Shown here piece by piece: positions 17,401 to 26,502 of a stretch of DNA of 64,000 nucleotides. Both the position numbers and the translations under genes were made by a program. Source of the stretch: a bacterium (lineage in GTDB: Bacteria; Zhuqueibacterota; QNDG01; JAFGCO01); assembly GCA_016930535.1 (NCBI GenBank), contig JAFGGN010000035.1, forward strand, positions 1-64,000. Direction: 5' to 3'. The notes beneath the pieces were generated by a model. It did no database searches and was not told the DNA's origin. It saw only the letters and a list, made by a program, of their open reading frames with translations. The first letter of the stretch is position 1. Each line of letters opens with the position of its first letter.

Positions 17401-17771
17401 AGTTTAAAATTGGTGTGCAGTTCATGATCCGTGTTCCGCCGGTTCTTGGACGATGCGAAAACGATCAGATAACCATCCGCATTCAGTATCATTTGAGGAA
17501 AAGACCACTTTTCCGGATCGGAATTGTCATCGGTCAGGCACCAGCCGTTTAAATCAACGGGATCCGCCGATGCGTTGTAAATCTCGATCCAGTCGGAAAA
17601 GCTGCCGTCTTCATCCGTGAGCACGGTTTGATTCAATGCCATCAATTCATTGATGCGCAATTGGGCCATGCCCCGGTCCGGGTTGACTACAAAAAACAGG
17701 ACAAGGCTTACAGACAACAAATGACACCATCTGTTATGAAGAAGGTGAATCAGATGGATACTCGACCTCAT
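14475..17771 (-). CDS. CotH kinase-like protein with lamin-tail domains, T9SS-sorted
   Basis: 1098 residues. Order: signal peptide (1-36), lamin-tail domain (38-150; W-I-E-I-Y-N), chitobiase-C-like domain (195-255; Y-Y-T-T-D-G-S-D-P), CotH region (~310-690), second chitobiase-C-like domain (~765-845), second lamin-tail domain (~855-985), T9SS domain (~1015-1098). CotH proteins are atypical kinases known from spore coats; their acidic metal-binding pair normally reads W/H-D-x-D, but here it reads W608-D-G-E-H, a conservative D-to-E change shared with the paralogue at 48.4-51.7 kb. The ribosome site GGAGG is good. Last gene of the eight-gene operon, 36 bases after the FG-GAP gene. Kinase activity is inference. 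Confidence 0.8.
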   Translation of the reverse strand: MRSSIHLIHLLHNRWCHLLSVSLVLFFVVNPDRGMAQLRINELMALNQTVLTDEDGSFSDWIEIYNASADPVDLNGWCLTDDNSDPEKWSFPQMILNADGYLIVFASSKNRRNTDHELHTNFKLSGDGEYLALSDPQGHIVSEFNPAFPAQYTDVSYGFFDGETMYLSEPTPGAANVYAEHQLLPPPEFSVKHGFYESPFTLRLTTDQLNTTVYYTTDGSDPNESNGNMYTTPVQISTTTVLRAVAVKSNGSSSITVTQTYLFLDDVIHQPNDPPGYPAEWGPYTAMPGIAPADYEMDPEITQHPDYKDSMKDALLSIPTISIVTDIGNLFSHSEDPDSGGIYIYTGPPITDEIDGLGDGWERPASVEYFTADGSGEFQVNCGVRLQGGHSRRPEKSPKHSFRLVFRSEYGPGRLEYPLFGEEGASSFNTVTLRAGFCNKWFHHSASERERTQYLRDRWAKDTQLAMGHLSGRGFFAHLYINGLYWGLYNPTERLDKSFAASYFGGDESEYDVIKDYTSVVDGEIDAWNAMIQMARSGLENNATYQRIQGKNPDGSRNFNYEPYLDVVNLTDYMILNLYGGNTDWDHHNWAAIRNRVNPDKGFKFFSWDGEHVLKDVNGNVFFTNNRNCPTELFHRLMENDEFCRLFADRVQLHCFNGGVLTPESARDRYMERAGEIDLAVIAESARWGDYRRDVHQNQPQGPFDLYTKNDHWLPQQYFLVNYYFPNRTGNFVEQARNARLYPAVNAPVFYINGEQTTDNLIQQGDVLTMTSANGTIYYTTDGTDPSQSATGTSISESAAAYTGPLTLNKNAYVKARALNGNTWSAQNAMLYTILRDIHDLKITEIHYHPLPDGSVDDRELEFIELKNTGEGALDLGGVRFADGIDYQFPAHTVLNAGGFVVLASNRSEFEKRYQRECFAEYEGNLNNGGERLVLTDAGDDTLVAVAYQDADGWPAKADGEGYSLVPVDLNPGGDQADAGDWRASLHVHGSPGEDDTESSGSGIQDSDRVTAFGLGQNYPNPFNPATVISYRIPEAAFVTLTVYDIRGREVRTLVNEYQDSNSYSKRFDAGSLSSGVYFYRLKADQKVIWTKKMLLMR

Positions 17772-17807
17772 ATCAAATACCTCCGGAGCAATGGGTTGAA
17801 GTTCAGT

Positions 17808-19250
17808 TTACCTGAGCAGCAGCATTTTTCTCGCGGCAGTGACCAGGCTGCCGTCATTTTTCAGGACCGTTTCCGAACGGATGAAATAGACACCGCTTGT
17901 CAGAAGTTTTGCATTAAATTTGATCTGATAATCCCCGGGCGGATAATCGCTGTCTGTCAACGACGCAACGACCCGGCCCGATTGATCGTAAATATGGATC
18001 CTGACTTTGCCGGGTTCGGACAGACTGAAAGAAATCCGCGTGACCGGATTGAACGGATTGGGATAATTTTGAGACAGCCGGAACATTTCCGGCTTTTCCC
18101 TGGAATCAGCCTGCCGCACATCCGTAATCAATAAATTTTCATACCACGCAATTGTGTGATCCGTCTCGGATGCGGACAGCACATCCAGGTCACCGTCATC
18201 GTCCAGATCGGCGGCTGTCACGTAGCTCGCACCGTCGGCAGACGATGTGATCTTCTGCATACCGCCGAACACACCGTTCCCCTGGTTCTCGTACCAGGCG
18301 ATCGTATCGTCAAACTCGGAAGCCGAAAGCACATCCATGTCGCCGTCGCCGTCCAGATCGGCCGCATAAACACATTCGGGCCCGTCCGCATCCCGGGAAA
18401 TAATGCGCTGCGGTCCGAACGCACCCCCCAGGTTCTCGTACCAGGCCACCCTGTCATCCCGGATCGATGCGGACAGCACATCCTGATCACCATCGTTGTC
18501 CAGATCGGCCGCATGGACAAATTCCGCACCGTCCGTGGAATCCGTGATCACGTTTGTTTCGCTGAACAGGCCGCCGCCCAGATTTTCATACCAGGCGATC
18601 TGATTGGCGAATTCGGAAGCCGAAACCACATCCAGATCGCCGTCATTGTCCAGATCGGCCGCAAAGGCATATTCCGCGCCGTCTGCCAGCGTGGTAATCA
18701 CATGCTGTTCCGCAAATACACCGTTCCCCAGATTCTCGTACCAGGCGATTTTATCGTCATACTCGGAAGCGGAAAGAACATCATAATCACCGTCGCCATC
18801 CAGGTCGGCCGCATAAACCGATTCAGCGCCGTCTGCATCCGTTGAAATGATCTGCTGCGGACCGAAGACGGCGCCGCCAAGGTTTTCGTACCAGGCGATT
18901 TTATCATCCGTTTCCGATGCGGACAGCACATCCGGATCGCCGTCGCCGTCCAGATCGGCCGCAAATACATCCTCCGCTTCGATGGCCCAGGTGGAGATAA
19001 TCTGCTGTGGACCGAACACGCCGCCGCCCAGGTTTTCATACCAGGCGATTTTATTGTCCAGCGCCGACGCGGACAGCACGTCCGGATCGCCGTCGCCATC
19101 CAGATCGGCCACACAGGCGCTTTTTGTTTTGTTCATGTGAGCCTGTTCAATAATGACCGGCTCACTGAAAGACACCCCGGCCCGCAGACAGATACCCGTT
19201 GAAATGAAGCCCGAAACGATCAGATTTCTGATCCGGTTGAATGGAGTCAT
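17808..19250 (-). CDS. FG-GAP/VCBS repeat protein, T9SS-sorted
   Basis: 480 residues: signal peptide (1-29), seven tandem ~50-residue repeats with consensus A-D-L-D-G-D-G-D-x-D-V-L-S-A-S-E and I-A-W-Y-E-N-L-G (about 35-385), and a T9SS domain (about 395-480). The Asp-rich loop is a calcium-binding type and repeats of this kind fold as a beta-propeller; seven copies fit a closed seven-bladed propeller. At DNA level the period is 150 bases with one copy a codon shorter. Likely a surface ligand- or matrix-binding protein. The ribosome site GGAGG is good. Sits 36 bases before one CotH gene and 53 after another. Confidence 0.85.
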   Translation of the reverse strand: MTPFNRIRNLIVSGFISTGICLRAGVSFSEPVIIEQAHMNKTKSACVADLDGDGDPDVLSASALDNKIAWYENLGGGVFGPQQIISTWAIEAEDVFAADLDGDGDPDVLSASETDDKIAWYENLGGAVFGPQQIISTDADGAESVYAADLDGDGDYDVLSASEYDDKIAWYENLGNGVFAEQHVITTLADGAEYAFAADLDNDGDLDVVSASEFANQIAWYENLGGGLFSETNVITDSTDGAEFVHAADLDNDGDQDVLSASIRDDRVAWYENLGGAFGPQRIISRDADGPECVYAADLDGDGDMDVLSASEFDDTIAWYENQGNGVFGGMQKITSSADGASYVTAADLDDDGDLDVLSASETDHTIAWYENLLITDVRQADSREKPEMFRLSQNYPNPFNPVTRISFSLSEPGKVRIHIYDQSGRVVASLTDSDYPPGDYQIKFNAKLLTSGVYFIRSETVLKNDGSLVTAARKMLLLR

Positions 19251-19303
19251 CAGCCCCGGTCCTCCGGTTTATTCATGTTATCATTTACAGAACTCATTTT
19301 CCC

Positions 19304-22300
19304 CTACTGAACCAGCAGCATTTTTCGGATAAAAACATGATTCTTTGCTTTTGCCCGGACAAAATAAATCCCGGTCGGTACCTGTTTCCCGTCATCCGAC
19401 AGACCGTTCCAGATCACTTCATGCTGACCTGCGGGATACAAACGTGCTTGAAATGTACGGACGCTTTTTCCCAGCAGATTATGGATCGCGAGCTCCATTT
19501 CGGCATCTTCAGGGAGATCGAATGCGATATGCGTCGTCGAATTGAAGGGATTGGGCATATTCTGATACAGATGAAATGCCGCGGGCAGACCGCCCTCAGA
19601 TATATCGGAACCGGAAATCTGCACTTTCCAGGTTTTCGATACGGCCAATGCGGGATCACTCTGCCACACATTGGCTGAATTCCTGCCTTTGACATACAGG
19701 GTGTAGGACTGGCCGTCGGTCAAATTGTTCAGCGCAATTTGCGGGATGCTGTCAATGGCCGCCACATCGCTCCATGAATCGGTTGTATCATTGACACAAT
19801 ATGTGTAATGTGTGATTCCGGGACCGCCGATGGTCAGAAGCGCCTGTGTTTGTTTTGTCGGGGAACCGGGCTCGCCGGAAATCGAGGCGCCTGCCTGTAC
19901 ATACCTTCCCATATCCAGGCCGTTCGGCCCCTTGCCGATGGCAGGAGACTGCGGGTTCAGGTGAAAATCGCCCGTGGCATTGACAAACAGGGGATCCGCA
20001 TCGAGATTGCCCTCACCGAGATCATGAAAAGCGGATGCAATGATGGAACGGTTCACGGAAATATCCGGATCCGGCGCTCCGGGTTGTGCAAACCGGTTTT
20101 CAAATACGGCCGCATTATTATAAAAAATATTGCCGTCCAGCCAGGCGCCCTGCCCCGGTGCCACATCGCGGTACGGATATTCACCGAAATTGATGGCCGC
20201 CTGTGTTGAATTGACGATCACATTGTTCTCCGCAACCATAAACGCATCTTCCTTGAGCAGAACGGCATGATCGTTGTCATAGAATATGTTGCGGACAACC
20301 GTGATATCCGAATTGAGACCGCCAAACTGTCCCGTGGCAATGGCGTTGGACGTACTCGCCTGGGATCCGCTCTGATGGAAGTTCATGAAAACATTGCCTT
20401 CGACATGGGCATCGCAGCCATCCAGGTCGAGGCCGTCATCACCGCCGCCGGAAAACGTATTGTTCAGCACCTGCAGAATCGGCCCGGGCCGTTTGCATCC
20501 GGAGAAATCGATGATATCGTTATAACCGGTGACCGGATTGAATGTGTTGTTGTCCAAAATAAAACAGGCATCTCCCTCCAGTTTCTGACCGTGTATGGGT
20601 TCATTTTCTGAAACAGTTGGGAATACCGAATGACTGATCCTGAGCGATGGATTGTACACCTCGATGATCGTTTTACCGGAAGGGGTCCAGGTCATATGAT
20701 CGATGAAAAGACGGGAGCCGTGCACTTCGATTGATTGAGGGCCATCATCCCCGTATTCCATATTCACATGGCACAATCTGTTGTCTTCAAGGGTATTTTG
20801 ATACGTGATGCCGCGCCAGTGTGATTGACTGTCATTGGACCGGAGCAAACCGACAGGCTGCGTCCCTGTGCCCGCCGCAACCAGGCATCCGCCCTGCTGA
20901 ACCGTAATGCCTGTTCCCTCTTCAAATATCAGATCGGTTCCAGGTTCTATTGTCAGCGTCATCCGGGACGGGATCACAATACCGGCGGTCACGTGCCAGG
21001 GCCCGTATTCCGCCTTCAGCGTCGTATCCGAAACAAGCGTGCCCCCGAATGTGCTTACCTCATAGACAATATCAATCGTCTCACTGTGCAGTTTTCCTCC
21101 GCTGCCGTCTGTGCCGCTGCAGGCGGAAACGACGATTGCATTGTGCCCCGGCATCAACTGAACGGGGTGATCACTGTCAATCCGCCATGTCCCCCTCACG
21201 GGATTCCATGCGGCCGGGACATCTGCGACAGTAATGGATTGGGTCGTAAACACATCGGCTGTTCCATGCAACCGGGTTTCGTCAATCTGAGGGGACTTTG
21301 TGATATATTTCCCGCCTGCCTGCTGCAATTCGCAATCGACGGCGAATTCTGTTTGCGGAATTTCAGACTGGCTGAGCGCACCCGGGTACCCGCCTGTCAG
21401 AATAAATTTTCTGCGGTCTGAAACAAATTTCCTGATGCGGCCGATTTCACCGGCCAGAGCGGGTTCATCCATAACCCAGCCGCCAAATACATCATCGATC
21501 AGTGCGTCAAACGCCACGGGCTCGAATACGGATCCGATGACATCCTTCAATTGATTATAATACTGCGTAATGAATGCCGGGTGTGTTAAAAAACGGTTCA
21601 TGGCAGGCATCAGACGCGGTGCCCATATGGAGAGGGTGTTTGCACTGACTTTTTCCCTGCCCTCACCGAAAATGGTATCCAGATCATGGGGCAGCATGAC
21701 AAACCGTGTATCGGCCTCTCCCCTGTACATATAATAATCATCACCCTGGCCCGAACTGGGATTGGTCTCGTTATTGCTCATCATCACTTCGACAGCGTAC
21801 CATCGCATCCACTGCGGCACATTCAGAACCCGGTTCACATCATCCACATAGGTTGCTTCGGGTGCATTGTTCAGGATATCGGTAAGCTGAATCAGGTCGG
21901 ACCAGTCGTATTCCGCGTTGTTGGACTCTTTAAAATACGTATCTGCATAAGCGGCAGGATCCGTTCCTTCATATCGCCAGTCCGCTTCAATGCCGTCATC
22001 GTATCTCATGCATCGGTAAATATTCCCGCTGTTGTCACCGGCAAAATGACTGCCGGCAAAATCACTGTTAATCACTTCCACATACGCAAATTTTCCGTAC
22101 ATGCGTTCGGGAATGGTTTCGGACATTGCCGGATCGTCGCCGTTGATGAACACTTTGACCGCTTTCGCATCCGCGACCGGCAATCCGGCCTTTTTAAATA
22201 CTGCTGAGCCGAGTATCTGAAGATGTGTAAACTTGGTGTTGAGATTGATGGCCGTCACACCGTTCCATGAATGATCGGACGGGAAATTGATGCGCAGACT

Positions 22301-23563
22301 GACGGGGGGCCGCTTGCGGGTGCCCTTGCCCCGTATGCGCGCTCCCGTATTGTGACGAACCTTGAGGCCATCGGTATCCCTGCTGATAAAGGTGGCATTC
22401 ATTTCCGCATTGCTGTCACGGTCGGTTTCAATGCCTGAACCGATCACATCGATCAGCTCCGCCCTTTCCTCCTCTTTCATGATGATCCGGTAGAGCGGAT
22501 CTTTCCCTGCTGAAACCGGGGAATAGGAATCATCCACCTGATAAAGCAGGTTGGTGACCTGGGCCATGGACCCGTCCACGTTGGCCGGTGCCGGGAATGA
22601 ACGGTGCTGTCCCGATGCATCCGCCGCTTCCAGATAGAATTCCATGACCGTCCGGTCCGGCATGGCCGGGATGGTCCCGGTAAACGAACCGTCATCCGCT
22701 TCGACATCCCTGCCCAGACCGTCATCCTTCATGAGCACGGCATCAAATTGAGGCTGCCCATCCCGCCTGAAATAAAGTGTCACCGATTGGATCGACCCGT
22801 GATCATCGGTAATCCCGGCCACGACGGCCACGTTCTCATCCGAATGGGGAATGACGGGATAATGATTCACTTCCAGGAAAACGGGCGCCGGGTCGATCCC
22901 GGATACCGAGTTGATCCGCCCCGGAGTGCCGCCCGGCACGCTGCTGGCCGACCAGTTCTGTCCCGTTTCATTGGATACGGAAAGGTTGATCAGTTCAAGA
23001 CTTTTTCCTCCTCCGTCATGGGCATCCGACCAGGTCCAGCCGCGATGATTGTGATCCGGGGGGCCGAGTTCACGCACGGCCCACTGCCCTTCATCCGAAT
23101 AACGCACGTCATCCACCAATTGTCCCGAATGATCTTCCAGTTCTATTCTTTCTCCGGAATTGCTCAATTTGCCGTTCCAGTTGCCGGTTACGTTGGCCAC
23201 ATCCGGATAGAGAAATGAAAATGGAGCCAGGTCCGCTGCGACAACGAGATAGGCATGCGGATCCAGTGTGATTCCGGGAAAAACAAAATCGATTCCGTTG
23301 GTGAATTGCCAGCCCGAGAGATCCACGGGCTGATCGCCGGAATTATAAATCTCGATAAACTCTTCTCCGGTATTTTCCGCCTCATTATCCGGATGACCCG
23401 GATGATACATGATTTCCGTAATCAGAACGGATCCGTTGTCCGCATAAAGAAAATCGTCTCCCGGCATTCCGTTAAAAAATGCAAGACACATGGCAACACA
23501 TATAATGGGCGATGTCAGGCGGCCAGGCCGAATCCGGAAATACCGGAATGAGTGTCGCCTCAT
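19304..23563 (-). CDS. CotH kinase-like protein fused to lamin-tail domain and beta-helix, T9SS-sorted
   Basis: 1419 residues: signal region (1-42), lamin-tail domain (45-170; F-I-E-I-Y-N-S-G), Ig-like spacer (~220-325), CotH region (~350-720) with the canonical M-L-P-H-D-L-D-T-I-F-G (Asp617/Asp619), a further lamin-tail-associated Ig part, a right-handed beta-helix (~850-1200; N-N-T-F, N-I-F-Y-D-N, N-N-V-I-V-N), a fibronectin-like segment and a T9SS domain (~1330-1419). Unlike the two other CotH proteins here, the acidic pair is the standard D-x-D. The beta-helix suggests glycan contact. The ribosome site is weak. Sixth gene of the operon, 58 bases after the lamin-tail protein. Confidence 0.82.
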   Translation of the reverse strand: MRRHSFRYFRIRPGRLTSPIICVAMCLAFFNGMPGDDFLYADNGSVLITEIMYHPGHPDNEAENTGEEFIEIYNSGDQPVDLSGWQFTNGIDFVFPGITLDPHAYLVVAADLAPFSFLYPDVANVTGNWNGKLSNSGERIELEDHSGQLVDDVRYSDEGQWAVRELGPPDHNHRGWTWSDAHDGGGKSLELINLSVSNETGQNWSASSVPGGTPGRINSVSGIDPAPVFLEVNHYPVIPHSDENVAVVAGITDDHGSIQSVTLYFRRDGQPQFDAVLMKDDGLGRDVEADDGSFTGTIPAMPDRTVMEFYLEAADASGQHRSFPAPANVDGSMAQVTNLLYQVDDSYSPVSAGKDPLYRIIMKEEERAELIDVIGSGIETDRDSNAEMNATFISRDTDGLKVRHNTGARIRGKGTRKRPPVSLRINFPSDHSWNGVTAINLNTKFTHLQILGSAVFKKAGLPVADAKAVKVFINGDDPAMSETIPERMYGKFAYVEVINSDFAGSHFAGDNSGNIYRCMRYDDGIEADWRYEGTDPAAYADTYFKESNNAEYDWSDLIQLTDILNNAPEATYVDDVNRVLNVPQWMRWYAVEVMMSNNETNPSSGQGDDYYMYRGEADTRFVMLPHDLDTIFGEGREKVSANTLSIWAPRLMPAMNRFLTHPAFITQYYNQLKDVIGSVFEPVAFDALIDDVFGGWVMDEPALAGEIGRIRKFVSDRRKFILTGGYPGALSQSEIPQTEFAVDCELQQAGGKYITKSPQIDETRLHGTADVFTTQSITVADVPAAWNPVRGTWRIDSDHPVQLMPGHNAIVVSACSGTDGSGGKLHSETIDIVYEVSTFGGTLVSDTTLKAEYGPWHVTAGIVIPSRMTLTIEPGTDLIFEEGTGITVQQGGCLVAAGTGTQPVGLLRSNDSQSHWRGITYQNTLEDNRLCHVNMEYGDDGPQSIEVHGSRLFIDHMTWTPSGKTIIEVYNPSLRISHSVFPTVSENEPIHGQKLEGDACFILDNNTFNPVTGYNDIIDFSGCKRPGPILQVLNNTFSGGGDDGLDLDGCDAHVEGNVFMNFHQSGSQASTSNAIATGQFGGLNSDITVVRNIFYDNDHAVLLKEDAFMVAENNVIVNSTQAAINFGEYPYRDVAPGQGAWLDGNIFYNNAAVFENRFAQPGAPDPDISVNRSIIASAFHDLGEGNLDADPLFVNATGDFHLNPQSPAIGKGPNGLDMGRYVQAGASISGEPGSPTKQTQALLTIGGPGITHYTYCVNDTTDSWSDVAAIDSIPQIALNNLTDGQSYTLYVKGRNSANVWQSDPALAVSKTWKVQISGSDISEGGLPAAFHLYQNMPNPFNSTTHIAFDLPEDAEMELAIHNLLGKSVRTFQARLYPAGQHEVIWNGLSDDGKQVPTGIYFVRAKAKNHVFIRKMLLVQ

Positions 23564-23621
23564 GAGTTGGGTTCTCTGCGTTCTGTTTCCTCAGTGACGA
23601 ATGATGATAAACAAAGCAATG

Positions 23622-25685
23622 CTACTTGACCATGAGCATCTTTTTTGTTTCCTGCCAGTGCAGTTCGCGATTGTCGGCCTGCAGTTCATATAAATAAACC
23701 CCGCTCGGGACCGGCAGACCCGCAAGGCTGATTCCATCCCAGGATATTTGATGCGTCCCGGCAGGCTTATCCCTGAAGGACCATGATTGAACAAGTTTTC
23801 CCTGAACATTGAAAATACGGACATTCACAGTCGCACACACAGGCAATGCAAACCGGATCACCGTTTCATTGTTGAACGGATTGGGATAATTGGGGTACAG
23901 TCTGAATTCAGCCGGGGATACAGCGGATGCGGCATCCCCGACATGGGTGGGCATATTGGCGCTGCCCCGGGTCGGCGATTCGAATTTCTTCCAGAATCCG
24001 CTTCCGTCCGGATAACGTCCTTCACTCATGTCGGCGGTCTGCGCGCCAAAATCGTAAAAATCCAGCCCGGTGGCCGTATCCGCCATGGTGAGCATAATCA
24101 CGTCATTTCCCTCTGAGGAGAAACCGAATTCCAGTTCATCCTCGTAGATAACCAGAAATTCACCGGGATCGAGCACCGCGGCCGGACCTGACGGGAACTG
24201 CCATTTGGCAGGATCGGACCGCTGATCTGAAAGAAAGGCCCCGGAGAGGTTGACCGGTTCATCGGAACGGTTGTAGATCTCCACCCAGTCATCAGGGCCG
24301 CCGAAATCACTCGTGGTCTGGAATTCGTTGATACACACCGGAGAAAACAAATCACTCTCGTCATTGCCCGTTCCGGGAGTCGGATTCTTCAGATATTCCG
24401 GCGCCGTATCGTCCATGAATCTGAATCCCATGGAAACATCATCACTCATGAGGCCGAATTTCCATCCGTGTATCAGCACATTGCCGTGATCATTGGTTTC
24501 AAAAAGCGCGACGGATTCCCCCCCGGAGGACAGTTTGAAATCCGCATGGAAAAGTCCCTGCTCCGCATCATTATCCGCCCAGATCACGAGATATGCATCG
24601 GGCGCAAGCTCCCTGGCCGGTAATTCAAACATCATGGATGAATTCAACGCACTGCTCACGTACATGCCGCCCAGATCGACAGTCACCTGATCCTCATTAT
24701 GAATTTCGAACCAGTCATCAAATTCACCCGCTTCATCCATGATCACGGAGCTGTTGACCGCACACACTTCGGTGATGCGCAGCCTGGGGGGCGTGTGGCC
24801 CACAGTATAGGCACGGTAATCATCCGGCGCCTGATTGGGCCAGGAATCCGTCTGACCGATCAGGTCGGTGGCCACGGCATAGTATTTCACCAGGACACCG
24901 TTCGCCTGGGGCGGAATCCGGACCGTGTAAAGTGAATCCCCCACCTTCGCATCGCCCCCCGATCCTGCATCGTTCATCCGCAGGGGGGCATAACCGGTTC
25001 CGGTATTGACCATAAGTTCCACCTTTTCAAGACCCTCGGTATCATAGGCCAGTACGGTCACGGTCACGGCATCCGAGCTTGCAGGCAGGCCGGTCAGGCG
25101 GCTGCCGTCCTTGCATGTGGGCGAGGCGTTCTGGGTATAGACACTGTTCCGTTCGCCCGGTGTGCCATCATCCTCTTTGCTGGGATCCCAGCTGGTGGGC
25201 AGCGCATTATCCATTCCGGGATTCAGCAGCTCCAGCGAAGGACCGTTTCCATCCGGTGAGCCGGGCCAGTCTCCGCCATCGGCATATTCCACGATATCGT
25301 GAAGATGTCCGGAGCTGTCGAAAAGCCGAACCATGTCTCCGCCGTTTCCCAGGGCCCAGGCATCGTTTCCGCTGTCATATTCATTCACGTTGACAGGTCC
25401 GGCGCCGGGATATTTCGCCTGAAACCGTGCCCTGCTTCCCGCAATGATCAGATACGCTCCCGGATTCAGTGTGCCCTGCAGCATGCAGGGATCATGGTCA
25501 TTGTTGTCATCAAGCAGATACCAGCCCTGCAAATTGACGGCCGTGTCTGAATTGTTGGTGAGTTCGACAAACTCGACATCGTCACCCGGGCTGTTGTACA
25601 TGATTTCATTGATCACGATATCACCGGCCAATCCTGCCGATGCGGCCAGAAGGAAGATGCTCAGAAGTGTGGATTCGGTTTTCAT
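23622..25685 (-). CDS. Triple lamin-tail-domain surface protein, T9SS-sorted
   Basis: 687 residues from the ATG at 25685, preceded by AGGAC; an in-frame codon at 25736 would overlap the VTC gene and spoil the signal peptide (1-20). Three lamin-tail domains: about 21-170 (V-I-N-E-I-M-Y; F-V-E-L-T-N), 300-430 (R-I-T-E-V; W-F-E-I-H-N) and 450-570 (C-I-N-E-F; W-V-E-I-Y-N), an Ig-like linker (~200-290), then a T9SS domain (N-Y-P-N-P-F-N-N, final K-M-L-M-V-K). Lamin-tail domains in bacteria are surface beta-sandwiches of unknown ligand. No CotH domain. It follows the VTC gene by 22 bases in the operon. Confidence 0.82.
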   Translation of the reverse strand: MKTESTLLSIFLLAASAGLAGDIVINEIMYNSPGDDVEFVELTNNSDTAVNLQGWYLLDDNNDHDPCMLQGTLNPGAYLIIAGSRARFQAKYPGAGPVNVNEYDSGNDAWALGNGGDMVRLFDSSGHLHDIVEYADGGDWPGSPDGNGPSLELLNPGMDNALPTSWDPSKEDDGTPGERNSVYTQNASPTCKDGSRLTGLPASSDAVTVTVLAYDTEGLEKVELMVNTGTGYAPLRMNDAGSGGDAKVGDSLYTVRIPPQANGVLVKYYAVATDLIGQTDSWPNQAPDDYRAYTVGHTPPRLRITEVCAVNSSVIMDEAGEFDDWFEIHNEDQVTVDLGGMYVSSALNSSMMFELPARELAPDAYLVIWADNDAEQGLFHADFKLSSGGESVALFETNDHGNVLIHGWKFGLMSDDVSMGFRFMDDTAPEYLKNPTPGTGNDESDLFSPVCINEFQTTSDFGGPDDWVEIYNRSDEPVNLSGAFLSDQRSDPAKWQFPSGPAAVLDPGEFLVIYEDELEFGFSSEGNDVIMLTMADTATGLDFYDFGAQTADMSEGRYPDGSGFWKKFESPTRGSANMPTHVGDAASAVSPAEFRLYPNYPNPFNNETVIRFALPVCATVNVRIFNVQGKLVQSWSFRDKPAGTHQISWDGISLAGLPVPSGVYLYELQADNRELHWQETKKMLMVK

Positions 25686-25707
25686 TAAGTCCTCATTGAA
25701 GTCGTAT

Positions 25708-26493
25708 TTAATAGGGTGCGGCCTGACAGACGGCATTTCTTCCGCACGGCATATATTGTTTGATAAAATCGATGCCGTAGCAGTACTTGGAAAAAGGTCT
25801 CTGAACCAGGTTGAATTTCTTTATCATGTGAATGGTCCATTGCGGGACCAGGGTCTCGACCTTGATCTCCAGAATCACCGGAGATTCATAATGAACCGTG
25901 GTCACAGGATCGTCAAAATACACCATGTCCTTTTCCGGATATTCCAGATCGATGGATCCGTGAATTTCCCTGTAGGCCAGGCTGTAATCAAACGTGATCC
26001 GGCCGTAGGATTCCAGCTGAGTGACATAAGGTTCGCGAAAATAACGGACATGAAGCACGGGCTGTGCATCGTGCCAGTGAATCAGCTCTTCGAACCGGCT
26101 GAGCCGCTGTTTCACACATCTTGATTTTTCATCGGAGAGTTCCGGATAAAAGAGACCCGGCCAGCAGTCCACCGGTATGCAGGTTCGTTCTTTCCAGATA
26201 ATACTGCCGTGACGGTATTTGATTTCCGGCCAGATACGACTGCCGATTTTCATTCCATAAAACCGGGCTCTGGGTTTGTATCGGGTGAGTTTCCGAAATT
26301 TGGTATCCTGATAAAATCTGAGGTCCGCCGTATCGAAATAGAGATTGTTGACGGTATACCCGCTTTCTCCTTCCGGCACATGCTTATCCAGGATACAAAT
26401 ATTGGATATATAATCCTTGATTTGAGAAGCGGTCGATTCTGTTACGGTGTACTTCAGTTCATAACGGCGAATGTCATTCAGGGCGTCGGACAT
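25708..26493 (-). CDS. VTC-domain protein (polyphosphate polymerase-like)
   Basis: 261 residues from the ATG at 26493 (a TTG two codons earlier is possible). The fold elements of VTC/CYTH-type tunnel enzymes are present: R-R-Y-E-L-K-Y at the N-terminus, L-Y-F-D-T, basic strands R-Y-K-P-R-A-R-F-Y and E-I-K-Y-R-H-G with W-K-E-R, a late I-L-E-I-K-V-E acidic strand and S-K-Y-C-Y-G. Yeast Vtc4, the founding member, makes polyphosphate from ATP using such Arg/Lys and Glu residues. No membrane segment or SPX domain, so it should be cytoplasmic. It begins 9 bases after the TolC stop. Whether it makes polyphosphate or another phosphoryl product is unknown. Confidence 0.85.
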   Translation of the reverse strand: MSDALNDIRRYELKYTVTESTASQIKDYISNICILDKHVPEGESGYTVNNLYFDTADLRFYQDTKFRKLTRYKPRARFYGMKIGSRIWPEIKYRHGSIIWKERTCIPVDCWPGLFYPELSDEKSRCVKQRLSRFEELIHWHDAQPVLHVRYFREPYVTQLESYGRITFDYSLAYREIHGSIDLEYPEKDMVYFDDPVTTVHYESPVILEIKVETLVPQWTIHMIKKFNLVQRPFSKYCYGIDFIKQYMPCGRNAVCQAAPY

Positions 26494-26502
26494 ATTCAAT
26501 TG

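Noticed and set aside
18200..19110. Regular 150-bp repeats that might suggest a CRISPR or satellite array
   Set aside because: They are in-frame protein repeats (FG-GAP blades) with no spacer/repeat alternation.
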